A DNA stretch of 38,034 nucleotides from a virus. The translations under genes were made by a program, and so were the position numbers. Location: the IMG/VR virus record IMGVR_UViG_3300012203_000006, positions 1 to 38,034 of that record; one strand, given 5' to 3'. The notes under the pieces are model-generated. The model was not told the DNA's origin. It did not search any database and saw nothing but the letters and a program-made list of their open reading frames with translations. Position 1 is the stretch's first letter, and each line of letters begins with the position of its first letter. Below are positions 29,296-37,963 of the stretch, one piece after another.

Positions 29296-30627
29296 ATGCC
29301 GGACATCGTAACTACGCGCACCTTTAGCGACGGGGAAAAGGGCATCACTGCGACGAAATTGAACGACATCATTGGCGGCGCCGCGATTCAGACCAGTTTT
29401 GTGAGCTCTAAGCCGGTCGCCAGCTCGACGGCTGCTGGTGATAATCTGTTGCTCCTTAAAAGTGGCGGCACCTACGCGCAGATTGATTCGAGCGCCTTCG
29501 CTTCCGCGATGGTGCCGTTATTGCCGGACCCGAACCCGAACATCTGGAGCGTTCGCCTGCGCAGCTTCAACGCCGTCGGCAATCCGACGTTTGAGGTCGC
29601 CCAGAGGAATTGTGGGAGTTTATTAACTAATCCGGGATTTGTTTCCGTTGAAGATCGCTGGTGGGCAGCTAAGTCTGGTGCGACTAATGTAGATTATCAA
29701 CGTCTCAGTACGTCAACGGCAGCTGGAAGCGCTATTGTTCTTCCCGGGACGAATTTTGCGCTTACGACCTCTTTAATCCGTTTAACTAATAAAGCAGTTA
29801 CATCGAGTTTAGCAGCATCGGATCAAGCTGGACTCCTACAACAAATAGAGGGAATCCGATTTCGAGAATTGAGTTCGGATGTACATTCAATGTCTCTGCT
29901 GGTTCGTTCTAGTGTCGCTAACTTGAAATTTGGTATCGGCGTTCGTGATCTTAGCGGTAGTCGAAGTTTGTGCAAACTTTGTCAACTAGGTGCTGCTAAT
30001 ACTTTTACATTAATTTCGTTGCCGAATCTTCCCCTGTTTCCTCCAGCTGGATCTTTTTCCATGGCTGCAGGCGCTATTGGGTATAGCATAAATATTACCG
30101 CTGCAGCAGGATCGACTCTTACTTCACCAGCGAACGACACATGGCAGAATAGTAGCTTTACTGCTGCGATCGGCCAAGACAATTTTTGCGCACAACCTGT
30201 TGGTAGCACCTTTGACATCGCCTTCGTTCAGCACGAGCCGGGAGCGCTTTGCTCGACCCTGATGGACCTCCCATTCACGCAGAACTACGACAATTGTTTG
30301 CGGTATTTCTGCAAGAGTTACGATTATGAGGTTGCGCCTGGATCGGTGTCTACGCTTGGCATGTTATCCCTTATGCAACAGAGCACAACGGCTGTCAATG
30401 GACCGCTGCGTTTTCCGAAAGCGCTGGCTAGATTGCCGACGTTCACAGCTTATAATCATGTCACGGGTGCGGCTAATAGTCTGCGGATTGCCGGCAACAG
30501 TTATGCAGTAAGCAGTACTGATGGTTTAGGTAAAGGGGGTCTGGATGGACTGAACACGGCGACTTTACCGGCAGTCGTTTTAGGAAGCACGGCCTATTGT
30601 CATTATACCGCCGACACCGGCTGGTGA
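29296..30627 (+). CDS. Second tail fibre / receptor-binding protein
   Basis: 443 residues. The first 65 (MPDIVTTRTFSDGEKGITAT, KLNDIIGGAA, AAGDNLLLLKSGG) share the anchor layout of the previous fibre. The body is beta-rich with repeated Cys residues (NYDNCLRYFCKSYDYEVAPG near the C-terminus), a form seen in phage receptor-binding tips. Synonymous codon use in the middle (about 29600-30200) is more A+T-rich than in its neighbours, which fits exchange. It ends 3 bp before the tail-to-tail endonuclease gene. Confidence 0.7.
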   Translation: MPDIVTTRTFSDGEKGITATKLNDIIGGAAIQTSFVSSKPVASSTAAGDNLLLLKSGGTYAQIDSSAFASAMVPLLPDPNPNIWSVRLRSFNAVGNPTFEVAQRNCGSLLTNPGFVSVEDRWWAAKSGATNVDYQRLSTSTAAGSAIVLPGTNFALTTSLIRLTNKAVTSSLAASDQAGLLQQIEGIRFRELSSDVHSMSLLVRSSVANLKFGIGVRDLSGSRSLCKLCQLGAANTFTLISLPNLPLFPPAGSFSMAAGAIGYSINITAAAGSTLTSPANDTWQNSSFTAAIGQDNFCAQPVGSTFDIAFVQHEPGALCSTLMDLPFTQNYDNCLRYFCKSYDYEVAPGSVSTLGMLSLMQQSTTAVNGPLRFPKALARLPTFTAYNHVTGAANSLRIAGNSYAVSSTDGLGKGGLDGLNTATLPAVVLGSTAYCHYTADTGW

Positions 30628-30630
30628 CCA

Positions 30631-31182
30631 TTATTTATTTTTGTTATATGTATAATAACGATGTCGGCAGATTCGGCAGACTCTTTGACCAGATGGCTCA
30701 ATTCGAAGATTGTCGCCTGACATTGGATGACCATATTTGCAATGAGTGTTTAGAGGGCGGCCCATAGGACGACCAGAACGATGTTTATCATGATAGCGTT
30801 GGAATCCTGCCCTGAGGCAAATACGACACTGGCGATGCCCGCCGGGATGAGAAGCGTTGATACTAATTACCAAGTTATCACCGCTAAAAGGGTGTCCGTT
30901 TTTGCAGTGAGTCGGCGGTGTTTTAGGGTGAAGCGCCTTGTGGGCTTTTCGCGTGATTGGTTCCAGGTGATCAGGATTGCAACATGCTCGATTTTCACAG
31001 ACGTGATGAAGTTCCGTTCCTTCTGGAATAGGGCCAATGAAAATCTTGTAGACTGTGGCGTGGACTCTTTCGCTTTTCCCATTTATTCCGACCCATCCGT
31101 ATCCTTGCATTTTCGCTCCAGTCCAGAGCCAGCAACCGGAAGGATCAAAGACAATGCGCTTCTGTAAATTTGATGGCAACAT
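30631..31182 (-). CDS. HNH endonuclease with tandem zinc knuckles, leftward
   Basis: 183 residues. The HNH core is at ELHHVCENRACCNPDHLEPI (H59, H60, N69, H72 and Cys 62, 67, 68). Two repeats CKNGHPFSGDN...CRIC and CKYGHPMSGDN...CRIC follow (Cys 93, 119, 122 and 148, 169, 172). The CWLWTG start and C-x-H repeats are common in free-standing homing endonucleases of phages. Opposite to its neighbours; it lies between a fibre gene and a tail gene. Zinc-binding repeats probably recognise DNA. Confidence 0.85.
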   Translation of the reverse strand: MLPSNLQKRIVFDPSGCWLWTGAKMQGYGWVGINGKSERVHATVYKIFIGPIPEGTELHHVCENRACCNPDHLEPITRKAHKALHPKTPPTHCKNGHPFSGDNLVISINASHPGGHRQCRICLRAGFQRYHDKHRSGRPMGRPLNTHCKYGHPMSGDNLRIEPSGQRVCRICRHRYYTYNKNK

Positions 31183-31209
31183 TTGTAGCTATATCATGAA
31201 AGTGAGGGT

Positions 31210-32229
31210 ATAACCACGACAGTTCAGGATATAGCCGAGTTCACTTGCCAGACAGTAGGGGATACCTCGAGTGATATGCAGGATTTCGCCAAGCGCGCGA
31301 TCCGGCTTAAATACTCGACCCTCTACGATGCGCACGCCTGGCGCGAGAGCATGCGGACCCTGGAAGCGTTGCCGGTTGATCCGGCGCTTAAAGGCGCAAT
31401 CTTTTTGCCCTACGACGCTGAGGAAGTGATTTTTCTGTCGCTCTCCAATGACGGGGTTTCTTACGCGCGCCTGATCTACAGGGAACGCGATTGGATCGAG
31501 CGCCTTACCGGATCGCTCTTTATTTTGCCGGGAAATCTGCCGTGGTTTTACAGGGCGGAAAACCTGGCTTGGCCTTACTTGAATCCCGGCAAATTCACGT
31601 TTACGACCAGCGACACCTCGCCGTTTAACGTCTATATCGAGGGTAAAGATTTGAGCGGGTATCCGGTTAGTGAATCCTTTATTTTGAATGCGGTTCCTGA
31701 CCCGAGCCATCCGCCTAATGTGATTCCGGGCAGTGTCGCGACATCCAACAGTTATTCGATCGTGACGTCATTATCGAAAAGCGCCGGCACGTTATCGGTT
31801 CAGGCGGATGCGCCTGCGAGCCCGGTTGTTATGCGGCCTTCCAGTCAAGGCTTCGTATTTTCGCAGTTTGTCCTTTATCCGGAGCCGCTCTTTACCGATC
31901 AGAACAACAACCCGATTCCGTATTTTGTCCGTATCCAGGTCAAGCTTAAAGCCGATACGCTGGACAACGATATGAGTGTGCCGCGGATTAGCCACATCTG
32001 GGATGCGCTGATCGAGTTTACCCTTTCATCGCTCTACAAAAAGGCGCGTCAGATCTCCAAGGCGCAAGCATCCGAGCAAAGCGCGATGCAGCACGTGCAG
32101 GCGGCGGTAAACGTGGAGAAGAACCAATCCGAGATGCACCAACAGGTGACCCCGACGGTGTACGAGCAGGGCGATTATCTGAGTCAGGGCGTTGACGCGA
32201 CCAGTTCTAATCCATTTGGGGGATGGTGA
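31210..32229 (+). CDS. Tail/connector protein with non-canonical or lost start
   Basis: The frame is open from 31189, and its N-terminus looks coding before the first ATG at 31276: TTVQDIAEFTCQTVGDTSSD then MQDFAKRAIRLKYSTLYDAH. A short head-tail adaptor usually begins with TVQDIA-like residues. The best in-frame start is ATA 31210, with GAGG before it, or the shorter protein from ATG 31276 (317 residues). The middle is beta-rich (KFTFTTSDTSPFNVYIEGKD) and the end is Gln-rich (MQHVQAAVNVEKNQSEMHQQ). Probably part of the tail hub or connector. Confidence 0.6.
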   Translation: MTTTVQDIAEFTCQTVGDTSSDMQDFAKRAIRLKYSTLYDAHAWRESMRTLEALPVDPALKGAIFLPYDAEEVIFLSLSNDGVSYARLIYRERDWIERLTGSLFILPGNLPWFYRAENLAWPYLNPGKFTFTTSDTSPFNVYIEGKDLSGYPVSESFILNAVPDPSHPPNVIPGSVATSNSYSIVTSLSKSAGTLSVQADAPASPVVMRPSSQGFVFSQFVLYPEPLFTDQNNNPIPYFVRIQVKLKADTLDNDMSVPRISHIWDALIEFTLSSLYKKARQISKAQASEQSAMQHVQAAVNVEKNQSEMHQQVTPTVYEQGDYLSQGVDATSSNPFGGW

Positions 32230-32230
32230 A

Positions 32231-33814
32231 ATGCCTGTATGGAATAGCCAGCTGGATGATGAGGTTTTAATCGATGGGACCGTACCGATTGCCGGGGTTG
32301 ATAATTCGCAGCCGCCAAACGCTATTGGACCGACATTAGCGGCCAACGGCGAGAATAGGCTTACCCAGCAAGATGGGTTAAACCGGCCGCGACCCGGTAT
32401 CATACGGCTCGTGCAGACTGCAGCGCCGACTAAAAGCCTGGACTCAATGCATCACCTTGGGGTTGGCGTCTTTCTCATTAACGACGGTCCGAAATGGTAT
32501 AGTTACGATTCGCGCTCGAATGTTTTAACGACGCTTTCCGGAGGCCCCGCGTATGCGGCGAAGGCTCAGGTATATTCGGCGCTCGCCGATAAAACCCTTT
32601 ACTTTTCGATCGGGACCGCGCTTTCGAAATATCTGCCGGGAACAGGCTTTGGTACGGTAACATTGCTTGCGCAATATCCCACGGCGCTTTACCCGATCTG
32701 GGTGGTGGAACGGTTGGTGTACGTTTTCGGGAACACACTGGTGGTTAGCGATATTCTTAGCCCGGAAGTTTGGGATCTAGCGACGCAAACCTTAACAATC
32801 GACCCGATTGCGAGCGATATAATTACCGGTCAATGCATCTGGCAGACTCAACGGATTGCAGTGTTCCGCAGTGGCTCAACATGGGTGGTTGAGACCGGGC
32901 CGAATCTGCCGGTGCTCGACTGGGAATTAAACCGGGTAAGTGGAACGATCGGTTGTTGTTGTCACGGCACGATTGTTCAGTGCGGTGCCGATGTCTATTT
33001 TTTGAGCGAGACCGGTCGCGGCGTTTACGCGCTTTCCCAGGCTCCGGCCAGCACGCAGCAAGGGGTCTGGCAACCGTTGAGTTTGCCGATAAAGCATTAT
33101 ATCGACCGGATTAACTGGAGTGCGATCGCCAATGCCAGGGCGACCTATTGGAACGATCTCTACCTGCTCTCGGTGCCCCTGGATGGAGTGACCTATAACA
33201 ACTTTATCCTGATTTACTCCGTGACGCTTGGCACTTGGCAAGGGCTCTGGTGCCTGGATATCAACGGGGTTGATACGGCGGTGCGAGATTTTGCGCGTGA
33301 CCGGACAAATCCCGATGCAACGCTGCTTTTGATTGGCACGGTAGACGGGATCGTTTCCAGGGTTACTTACCCGATCGAGCGCCGGTATTTTGATCAGAAT
33401 ATCGACGGGAGCAAGGTGGGGATAAATTCAGATCTGTTAAGCCGATCGTTCACGTTCAGCGGATCAAATGTCAGTCAGCAATACACGGTTGGCGGAATTA
33501 TAAACCAGATTCAACCGCATTCAGCCCGGTTCCAATTTCTGGAGAGCGACGATCCGGTGGATATCACGATCTGGGCTGATCGGACGATTGAGCTGCTCAA
33601 AAAGTCGACACCGACAAATAATTACCGGCTGAGTCTGACGATCCCTGGATTCCCTTTCGATCTGGATAAGGAAGGCTATTACAATTTGCCGATCTCTTTA
33701 ATGAACGTCGGGATCTGTACCGAGATGCAGGTTGAACTCGCCGGACCAGGCAACTGGACTTTGTACCAGATTAAATGCTCGGCGTTCGAGGCGATGCCGT
33801 TGGAGAGCTTATGA
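32231..33814 (+). CDS. Beta-propeller-like tail protein
   Basis: 527 residues from ATG 32231, one base after the previous stop (an in-frame ATG at 32192 lies inside the previous gene). Beta-strand repeats of about 40-60 residues with W/Y and small turns (KWYSYDSRSNVLTTLSGG, LVYVFGNTLVVSDILS, RIAVFRSGSTWVVETGPN) suggest a beta-propeller, as in tail-tube or P22 gp10/T7 gp12-type proteins. Not assigned to a named family. Its stop overlaps the next ATG (ATGA). Confidence 0.65.
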   Translation: MPVWNSQLDDEVLIDGTVPIAGVDNSQPPNAIGPTLAANGENRLTQQDGLNRPRPGIIRLVQTAAPTKSLDSMHHLGVGVFLINDGPKWYSYDSRSNVLTTLSGGPAYAAKAQVYSALADKTLYFSIGTALSKYLPGTGFGTVTLLAQYPTALYPIWVVERLVYVFGNTLVVSDILSPEVWDLATQTLTIDPIASDIITGQCIWQTQRIAVFRSGSTWVVETGPNLPVLDWELNRVSGTIGCCCHGTIVQCGADVYFLSETGRGVYALSQAPASTQQGVWQPLSLPIKHYIDRINWSAIANARATYWNDLYLLSVPLDGVTYNNFILIYSVTLGTWQGLWCLDINGVDTAVRDFARDRTNPDATLLLIGTVDGIVSRVTYPIERRYFDQNIDGSKVGINSDLLSRSFTFSGSNVSQQYTVGGIINQIQPHSARFQFLESDDPVDITIWADRTIELLKKSTPTNNYRLSLTIPGFPFDLDKEGYYNLPISLMNVGICTEMQVELAGPGNWTLYQIKCSAFEAMPLESL

Positions 33815-34269
33815 GTTGTTCAATGTTAGAGTTCATGGGCTTTATCTGGCTGGCTGATCGCCTGGTCCCATTTATACGCGAAAATCATCCCAAATGGCGA
33901 GACGGTTCGAGCGATGGGCTCTATGAATACCTAGCCTGGTTTTGGGCCCGGAATTTATTGGCTGTCAGTATGTCCAATGAGCAAATTCATGGGGTTTGCG
34001 CGATCCGGTTTTTTAATCGTCTGGAGGATTTTCTTCGACCGCGAGCATTCGAAGCGGGAGGCAAATTTTGCATGGTCGACTTGTTGGTTGCGACCAGTCC
34101 ATTGGCGATTGCCGATTGTTTTGAGAGTCTTTTTGGGCGCTGGGGACCGCAAGAGATCATGTTGTGGGAACGCGGGGAGCGAACGGAAAACACTTCTCGC
34201 CCACCGCGGATGTACACTTGGGACCAATATTTGAAACTTAAAAGGAGACTGGCTTATGAATGGCTCTAA
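33811..34269 (+). CDS. GNAT-like hypothetical protein
   Basis: 152 residues from ATG 33811 (ATGA overlap). The alpha/beta layout LEFMGFIWLADRLVPFI, NLLAVSMSNEQIHGVCAIRF, KFCMVDLLVATSPLAIADCF, FGRWGPQEIMLWERG fits a small acetyltransferase fold, similar in position to the T7 gp13-like protein of podoviruses. No clear AcCoA-binding R/Q-x2-G-x-A is visible. It overlaps the next ORF by a few bases if that is read from 34260. Confidence 0.5.
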   Translation: MSCSMLEFMGFIWLADRLVPFIRENHPKWRDGSSDGLYEYLAWFWARNLLAVSMSNEQIHGVCAIRFFNRLEDFLRPRAFEAGGKFCMVDLLVATSPLAIADCFESLFGRWGPQEIMLWERGERTENTSRPPRMYTWDQYLKLKRRLAYEWL

Positions 34270-34295
34270 TTATTGTCGGAAGGAGGGTTGCTAAG

Positions 34296-34823
34296 ATGGG
34301 TGGCTCAAGCGCACCAACTCCCGAAATCATCCACCCCGGGGAAGCCGCCCAGGCTGCGGTTGGCACGGCCGCGGCGGGCGAGATGATGGGGATCGCCAAT
34401 CAGCCGATTGAACAGTATGCGAACCTTTACACGACCCAGCAGCTTGGTCCGGCTCAGATGCAGACCCAGCAAGCGCTTGCCAACCAGGCGGCTTACCAGG
34501 GCGCGGTAGCGCAGCAGGATATCCAGTCGCGCGTTGATCCATTAGCATACGCTCAACGCCAAATGCGTTTAAAAGCCGCGACGACAAGGCTTGGGCAACT
34601 TTACGGCCAAGATCCGAGCGCCTTCAGTTTTCGCGGGCCGAGTGCGTATGCGGTGCCTGGGACTGCGGATGTGCCGAGCCTGCCAACGTTGCGCGGAGCG
34701 GCCAGTGATATTGCGGCCAACCTGGCGACTGGGAGCGTGGATAAGAGCGGAACCAATCCGAAGCTCAAAGTTCCCACTGGAGTCGACCTCCGTTATCCAA
34801 CAACGGCTCAGAGTTATTTTTAA
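34296..34823 (+). CDS. Small internal virion protein-like
   Basis: 175 residues from ATG 34296, chosen because GGAAGGAGGG precedes it by about 8 bp. An ATG at 34260 in the same frame lies in the end of the previous gene. MGGSSAPTPEIIHPGEAAQA begins a mostly helical, Ala/Gln-rich protein (YTTQQLGPAQMQTQQALANQ) with a Pro-rich end. It is the first of the block of Ala/Gln/Gly-rich proteins that probably form the internal core or ejection channel. Confidence 0.65.
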   Translation: MGGSSAPTPEIIHPGEAAQAAVGTAAAGEMMGIANQPIEQYANLYTTQQLGPAQMQTQQALANQAAYQGAVAQQDIQSRVDPLAYAQRQMRLKAATTRLGQLYGQDPSAFSFRGPSAYAVPGTADVPSLPTLRGAASDIAANLATGSVDKSGTNPKLKVPTGVDLRYPTTAQSYF

Positions 34824-34826
34824 ACC

Positions 34827-36305
34827 ATGGCCTGGATCAATTTAGATTCAGAAAGGCGATATGACCCGGAGACGGGTGATGTCCAATATAACAGGAATGG
34901 TAATTGGCAGGATATCGGCAATGTCAACAAGCGCAATCCAATGTCGAATTGGAACTATGCGATGCCGACCGAGGAGCAGGTTCAGCAAATCAAAATCATG
35001 CAGCAGGTCGGCGGCAATCAAGGTGCTGCTGGGACTGCTGCTGCGCCGAGCTCGCCGCAGGCGGCCATGCAAAGAAGTTATTATGGACAAAACCCGACAA
35101 TTTCGAGCGGCACGGGTGGCGGCTTTACCGGGGCCGGCACAACCAATACGGCTGGAGGTAGCACAATGACCTGGAACCAGGTAGCGCAGCAGATGGGCCT
35201 TTCTCAAGGTGACATCACTGCAATTCAGAACGAAGGGGTGACACCCGATCAATTATACGCTGGGCGTCAACAGGGACTAGGTATAGCCGATGTCATAGCC
35301 AGGTCTAAGGCAGCATCGGCGGCAGCCGCTCCAGCTCCAGCTCCTGCACCTGACCCGACGCAGCCCGAGACGCGCGGGCTCCAGCAGTTAGCGCAGATCG
35401 ATCCGGCCAGCGAAGCCTTAAGAACTGCGCTTAGCCAAAGTTATTTGACACCGCTCCAGCAGGCAGGGCAAACCGGGCCGCCTCCAGCAGCCGATGTGCA
35501 AAGTTACCTGGATCTCTATAAGCAGATCGATCCTCAAGGGTACGGGCAACGGGTAGCTCTTGCCGGTGGGATGGACCAGTTTGTCCAACATGCGCAACAG
35601 CAAGCCGCTTTGGGTACTTCACTTGATCCGCAAACAATTCGCGAGCTCGAGCAATCAACCCGCGCCGGGCAGGTCGCCAGAGGTAACGTTTACGGTACAC
35701 CGCAATTAGTCGCTGAAGCAATGACACGCGGTCAGGCCGGGATGCAGATTGCTCAGCAGCGCCAGGCTGCTCTCTCAAGCGCTTTGGGCCAGCAGCAAGG
35801 TTATCTGGGAAGCGGCCAGGGGATCGGTGATGTTGCCAATACGCTCTATCAACAGGGATTTCAGCGCAACCTTGCGGCCCGCCAGGCCGCCCAGGGCGGC
35901 GCGCTCAGTTACCTCGGGAGCGGCCAGACGCCATATCAAGCCGGCGCAGGCTATATGAATGCGGCTGAACAACGCGCAGCAATGGCGGCGCAGGGCGGCC
36001 CGCAATATAATCCCTCGAGCCTTGGTCAACAGTATCAGGCGCAGCAGTTACCGCAGTACGGGCTCGATATGAGCCAACTCGCAGGGAATTGGTATAATAA
36101 CATCAACCAAGCCAACCTGCAGGGGTACGGGCTCGGGCAAGCTTACGGGCAAGGTGGCAGTAATAAAGCGATGTCAGCTGGAGCTGGCGCGTTAAGTGGC
36201 GCGGCAAGTGGGGCACTTGCTGGGTCGGCCGCTGGACCGTATGGAACATTGATTGGAGCCGGGGTCGGAGCCGTAGCTGGTGGCTTAGGCGGCTATTCTA
36301 GATGA
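34827..36305 (+). CDS. Internal virion/ejection protein with C-terminal glycine-zipper
   Basis: 492 residues. A short N-terminal globular part (MAWINLDSERRYDPETGDVQ) precedes a long Gln/Ala/Gly-rich helical body with repeated blocks (QQGYLGSGQGIGDVANTLYQ and YLGSGQTPYQAGAGYMNAAE). The last 50 residues (AMSAGAGALSGAASGALAGS then AGPYGTLIGAGVGAVAGGLG) are a glycine zipper, a motif for insertion into membranes. This suits a protein ejected into the host envelope to make a DNA channel. No enzyme motif is seen. Confidence 0.7.
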   Translation: MAWINLDSERRYDPETGDVQYNRNGNWQDIGNVNKRNPMSNWNYAMPTEEQVQQIKIMQQVGGNQGAAGTAAAPSSPQAAMQRSYYGQNPTISSGTGGGFTGAGTTNTAGGSTMTWNQVAQQMGLSQGDITAIQNEGVTPDQLYAGRQQGLGIADVIARSKAASAAAAPAPAPAPDPTQPETRGLQQLAQIDPASEALRTALSQSYLTPLQQAGQTGPPPAADVQSYLDLYKQIDPQGYGQRVALAGGMDQFVQHAQQQAALGTSLDPQTIRELEQSTRAGQVARGNVYGTPQLVAEAMTRGQAGMQIAQQRQAALSSALGQQQGYLGSGQGIGDVANTLYQQGFQRNLAARQAAQGGALSYLGSGQTPYQAGAGYMNAAEQRAAMAAQGGPQYNPSSLGQQYQAQQLPQYGLDMSQLAGNWYNNINQANLQGYGLGQAYGQGGSNKAMSAGAGALSGAASGALAGSAAGPYGTLIGAGVGAVAGGLGGYSR

Positions 36306-36363
36306 GCCTCTGTTGGAGCATCTAGTGGAGCGGTTAGTGGAGCGGTAAACTGGAACAAATGAT

Positions 36364-36528
36364 ATGCCATTAATCAAAAGTCCGAGTAAAAAAGCTATCG
36401 GGCAGAACATCAAAACTGAAGTTGCTGCTGGAAAACCAAGGAAGCAGGCAATTGCGATAGCTCTTGATACGGCGCGTCGGAGTGGGGCGAAGATCCCCAA
36501 GAAGAAAAAAGGAGGTTCGTACTACTAG
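36364..36528 (+). CDS. Small lysine-rich phage protein
   Basis: 54 residues: MPLIKSPSKKAIGQNIKTEV then AAGKPRKQAIAIALDTARRS and a poly-Lys end. The pattern K.AI..NI..E..AGKP.KQA.AIA.. is shared by small phage proteins found in ejection or connector regions. Basic, likely DNA- or RNA-binding. The Lys/Gly end GAKIPKKKKGGSYY holds the RBS (GGAGG) of the next gene. Confidence 0.7.
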   Translation: MPLIKSPSKKAIGQNIKTEVAAGKPRKQAIAIALDTARRSGAKIPKKKKGGSYY

Positions 36529-36530
36529 TC

Positions 36531-37829
36531 ATGCCAGCCAGAATTCAAGCTACTCATCCTTGGTATCCGCGGCTTCGATTGCCGTATCAGCGCCAGGCAG
36601 CGCAGCCTGGCGGTGGGGGTGCTGCCCGCGGCGGCGGCCGTGGCGCGGTTGTCCCAGGTGGTATTGATACAGGGTCTACCGGGAACGTTGGCGGCGATCT
36701 AGTTAAAGCGATTTCTAATACGATCCAGCAGAATCGGCAGAACGCGGCCGCCAACCAGATCCTTAACACCCAGACACCGCCTCGGGCCGGGGCGGTAGGG
36801 CCTGTTGTAGATCCTACGACCGGACAAGTTACTGGCGGTATTACGCCCACGACCGGTACACCGCAGCAGACGGGCGGGATGGGTGAGCTCCAGCTGCGCC
36901 AGCAGCAAAACCAGCAGGATTTAGCTGATGAGTTGCAACGGGCCAAGATCGCCTCAGAGCTGGCCTTAGCTCAGCAGCGCACGGGTCGAGATGGCGGCGG
37001 TGGCGGGGGTGGCGGGGGTGGTACTAGCGGAGGTGGTGGCGGTGGCAACGCGAGCCGGTGGAAAGATTATCTGAGCGGCGGTCAAGGGGCTCAGAATGTT
37101 CCAGGTGGAACAAAAGGGAAACAGGCAGCGTATGAGCCTGGATCGATTGATCCCTTGACCGATCCGAACGCGGACAAGTTTCCGGTTGTTCAAGCGGATT
37201 TTGATTCGCAGTACGGCAAGGGTATGTACGGCAAGGTCATGTCGCAGCTACCTAATATCCAGCCGGATAATAAAGGCAACTACGCCATTCCGGATGCAAA
37301 AGGCGATACACTCATGACTATGCCTGGCCAGGATGCCAGTTATTGGCTTGCCAGGGCTAACGCGGCTCGGGTTCGCGGTGGTCAACAGCCGGTTATGAGC
37401 AGCACGTTTCCGAGTGTTAATCCTAATAGCGGGCAACCTGGCGGCACGGAAGTTAATCCTTACAAGCCTGCTAACCAGCTTGAGGCCAGATCGCTGCCGT
37501 ATAAGTCGTTTTTCGTCGATCCCGCTACCGGGCAGGTTGGACAAAAGCTGCCTGAAGAGAAGCAGACAGCGCCTACGGGTCAGAAAACTAGTCAGACGAG
37601 TGATCAAGGGCAGGGCTTGGCTGATGTTACAGCACCGACTGACATTCCGCAGCAACCGGCAATTCAGGCGCAACCGCCGCCACAATTGGCCGCCTTAACG
37701 CCGGGCAATGCACCCGCCGCTTTCGATTTAGGGCAGCAGCAGTCGCCGGCTGGCGGGTTGCCGGATACGGATTTGGCAAATGCGATTGCTCAGGCACGGA
37801 CAGCCAATCAACTTAGGGTAACAGCTTAA
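36531..37829 (+). CDS. Gly/Gln-rich internal virion protein
   Basis: 432 residues, preceded by AAAGGAGGTT in the previous gene. A Gly/Arg-rich N-terminus, a coiled-coil segment (QLRQQQNQQDLADELQRAKI) and a long poly-Gly tract (10 consecutive Gly then TS then 6 Gly) separate it from a C-terminal domain (FDSQYGKGMYGKVMSQLPNI, DASYWLARANAARVRGGQQP). The end is Pro/Gln-rich. It is the last gene before the amidase protein. It probably fills a structural role in the internal core. Confidence 0.65.
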   Translation: MPARIQATHPWYPRLRLPYQRQAAQPGGGGAARGGGRGAVVPGGIDTGSTGNVGGDLVKAISNTIQQNRQNAAANQILNTQTPPRAGAVGPVVDPTTGQVTGGITPTTGTPQQTGGMGELQLRQQQNQQDLADELQRAKIASELALAQQRTGRDGGGGGGGGGGTSGGGGGGNASRWKDYLSGGQGAQNVPGGTKGKQAAYEPGSIDPLTDPNADKFPVVQADFDSQYGKGMYGKVMSQLPNIQPDNKGNYAIPDAKGDTLMTMPGQDASYWLARANAARVRGGQQPVMSSTFPSVNPNSGQPGGTEVNPYKPANQLEARSLPYKSFFVDPATGQVGQKLPEEKQTAPTGQKTSQTSDQGQGLADVTAPTDIPQQPAIQAQPPPQLAALTPGNAPAAFDLGQQQSPAGGLPDTDLANAIAQARTANQLRVTA

Positions 37830-37835
37830 GATTTT

Positions 37836-37934
37836 ATGGTCACCGCGCAGATCTGGTTGAAGAGAACTACGCGGTGCCTTCTTTGCTTAGCTGGGCTGGG
37901 CTACGCTTTGCTCAGCTGGGCTATGCTGGGCTGA
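37836..37934 (+). CDS. Possible 32-residue membrane peptide over a GCTGGGCT repeat
   Basis: MVTAQIWLKRTTRCLLCLAG then LGYALLSWAMLG; the C-terminal half is hydrophobic and would span a membrane. The hydrophobicity comes from the GCTGGGCT-type repeats, so this may be a chance ORF in a structured spacer. Confidence 0.3.
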   Translation: MVTAQIWLKRTTRCLLCLAGLGYALLSWAMLG

Positions 37935-37940
37935 GCTGAG
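37842..37940. repeat. GCTGGGCT short repeats and hairpins
   Basis: GCTGGGCT occurs three times and once as GCTGGGCTGGGCT (37890-37932). CACCGCG...CGCGGTG and GCTCAGC-N13-GCTGAGC can form hairpins. It lies between the Gly-rich protein and the start of the amidase protein. No T-run follows, so it is not a clear terminator. Confidence 0.5.
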
Positions 37941-37963
37941 AATTCTTATTAACGACCATTTAT

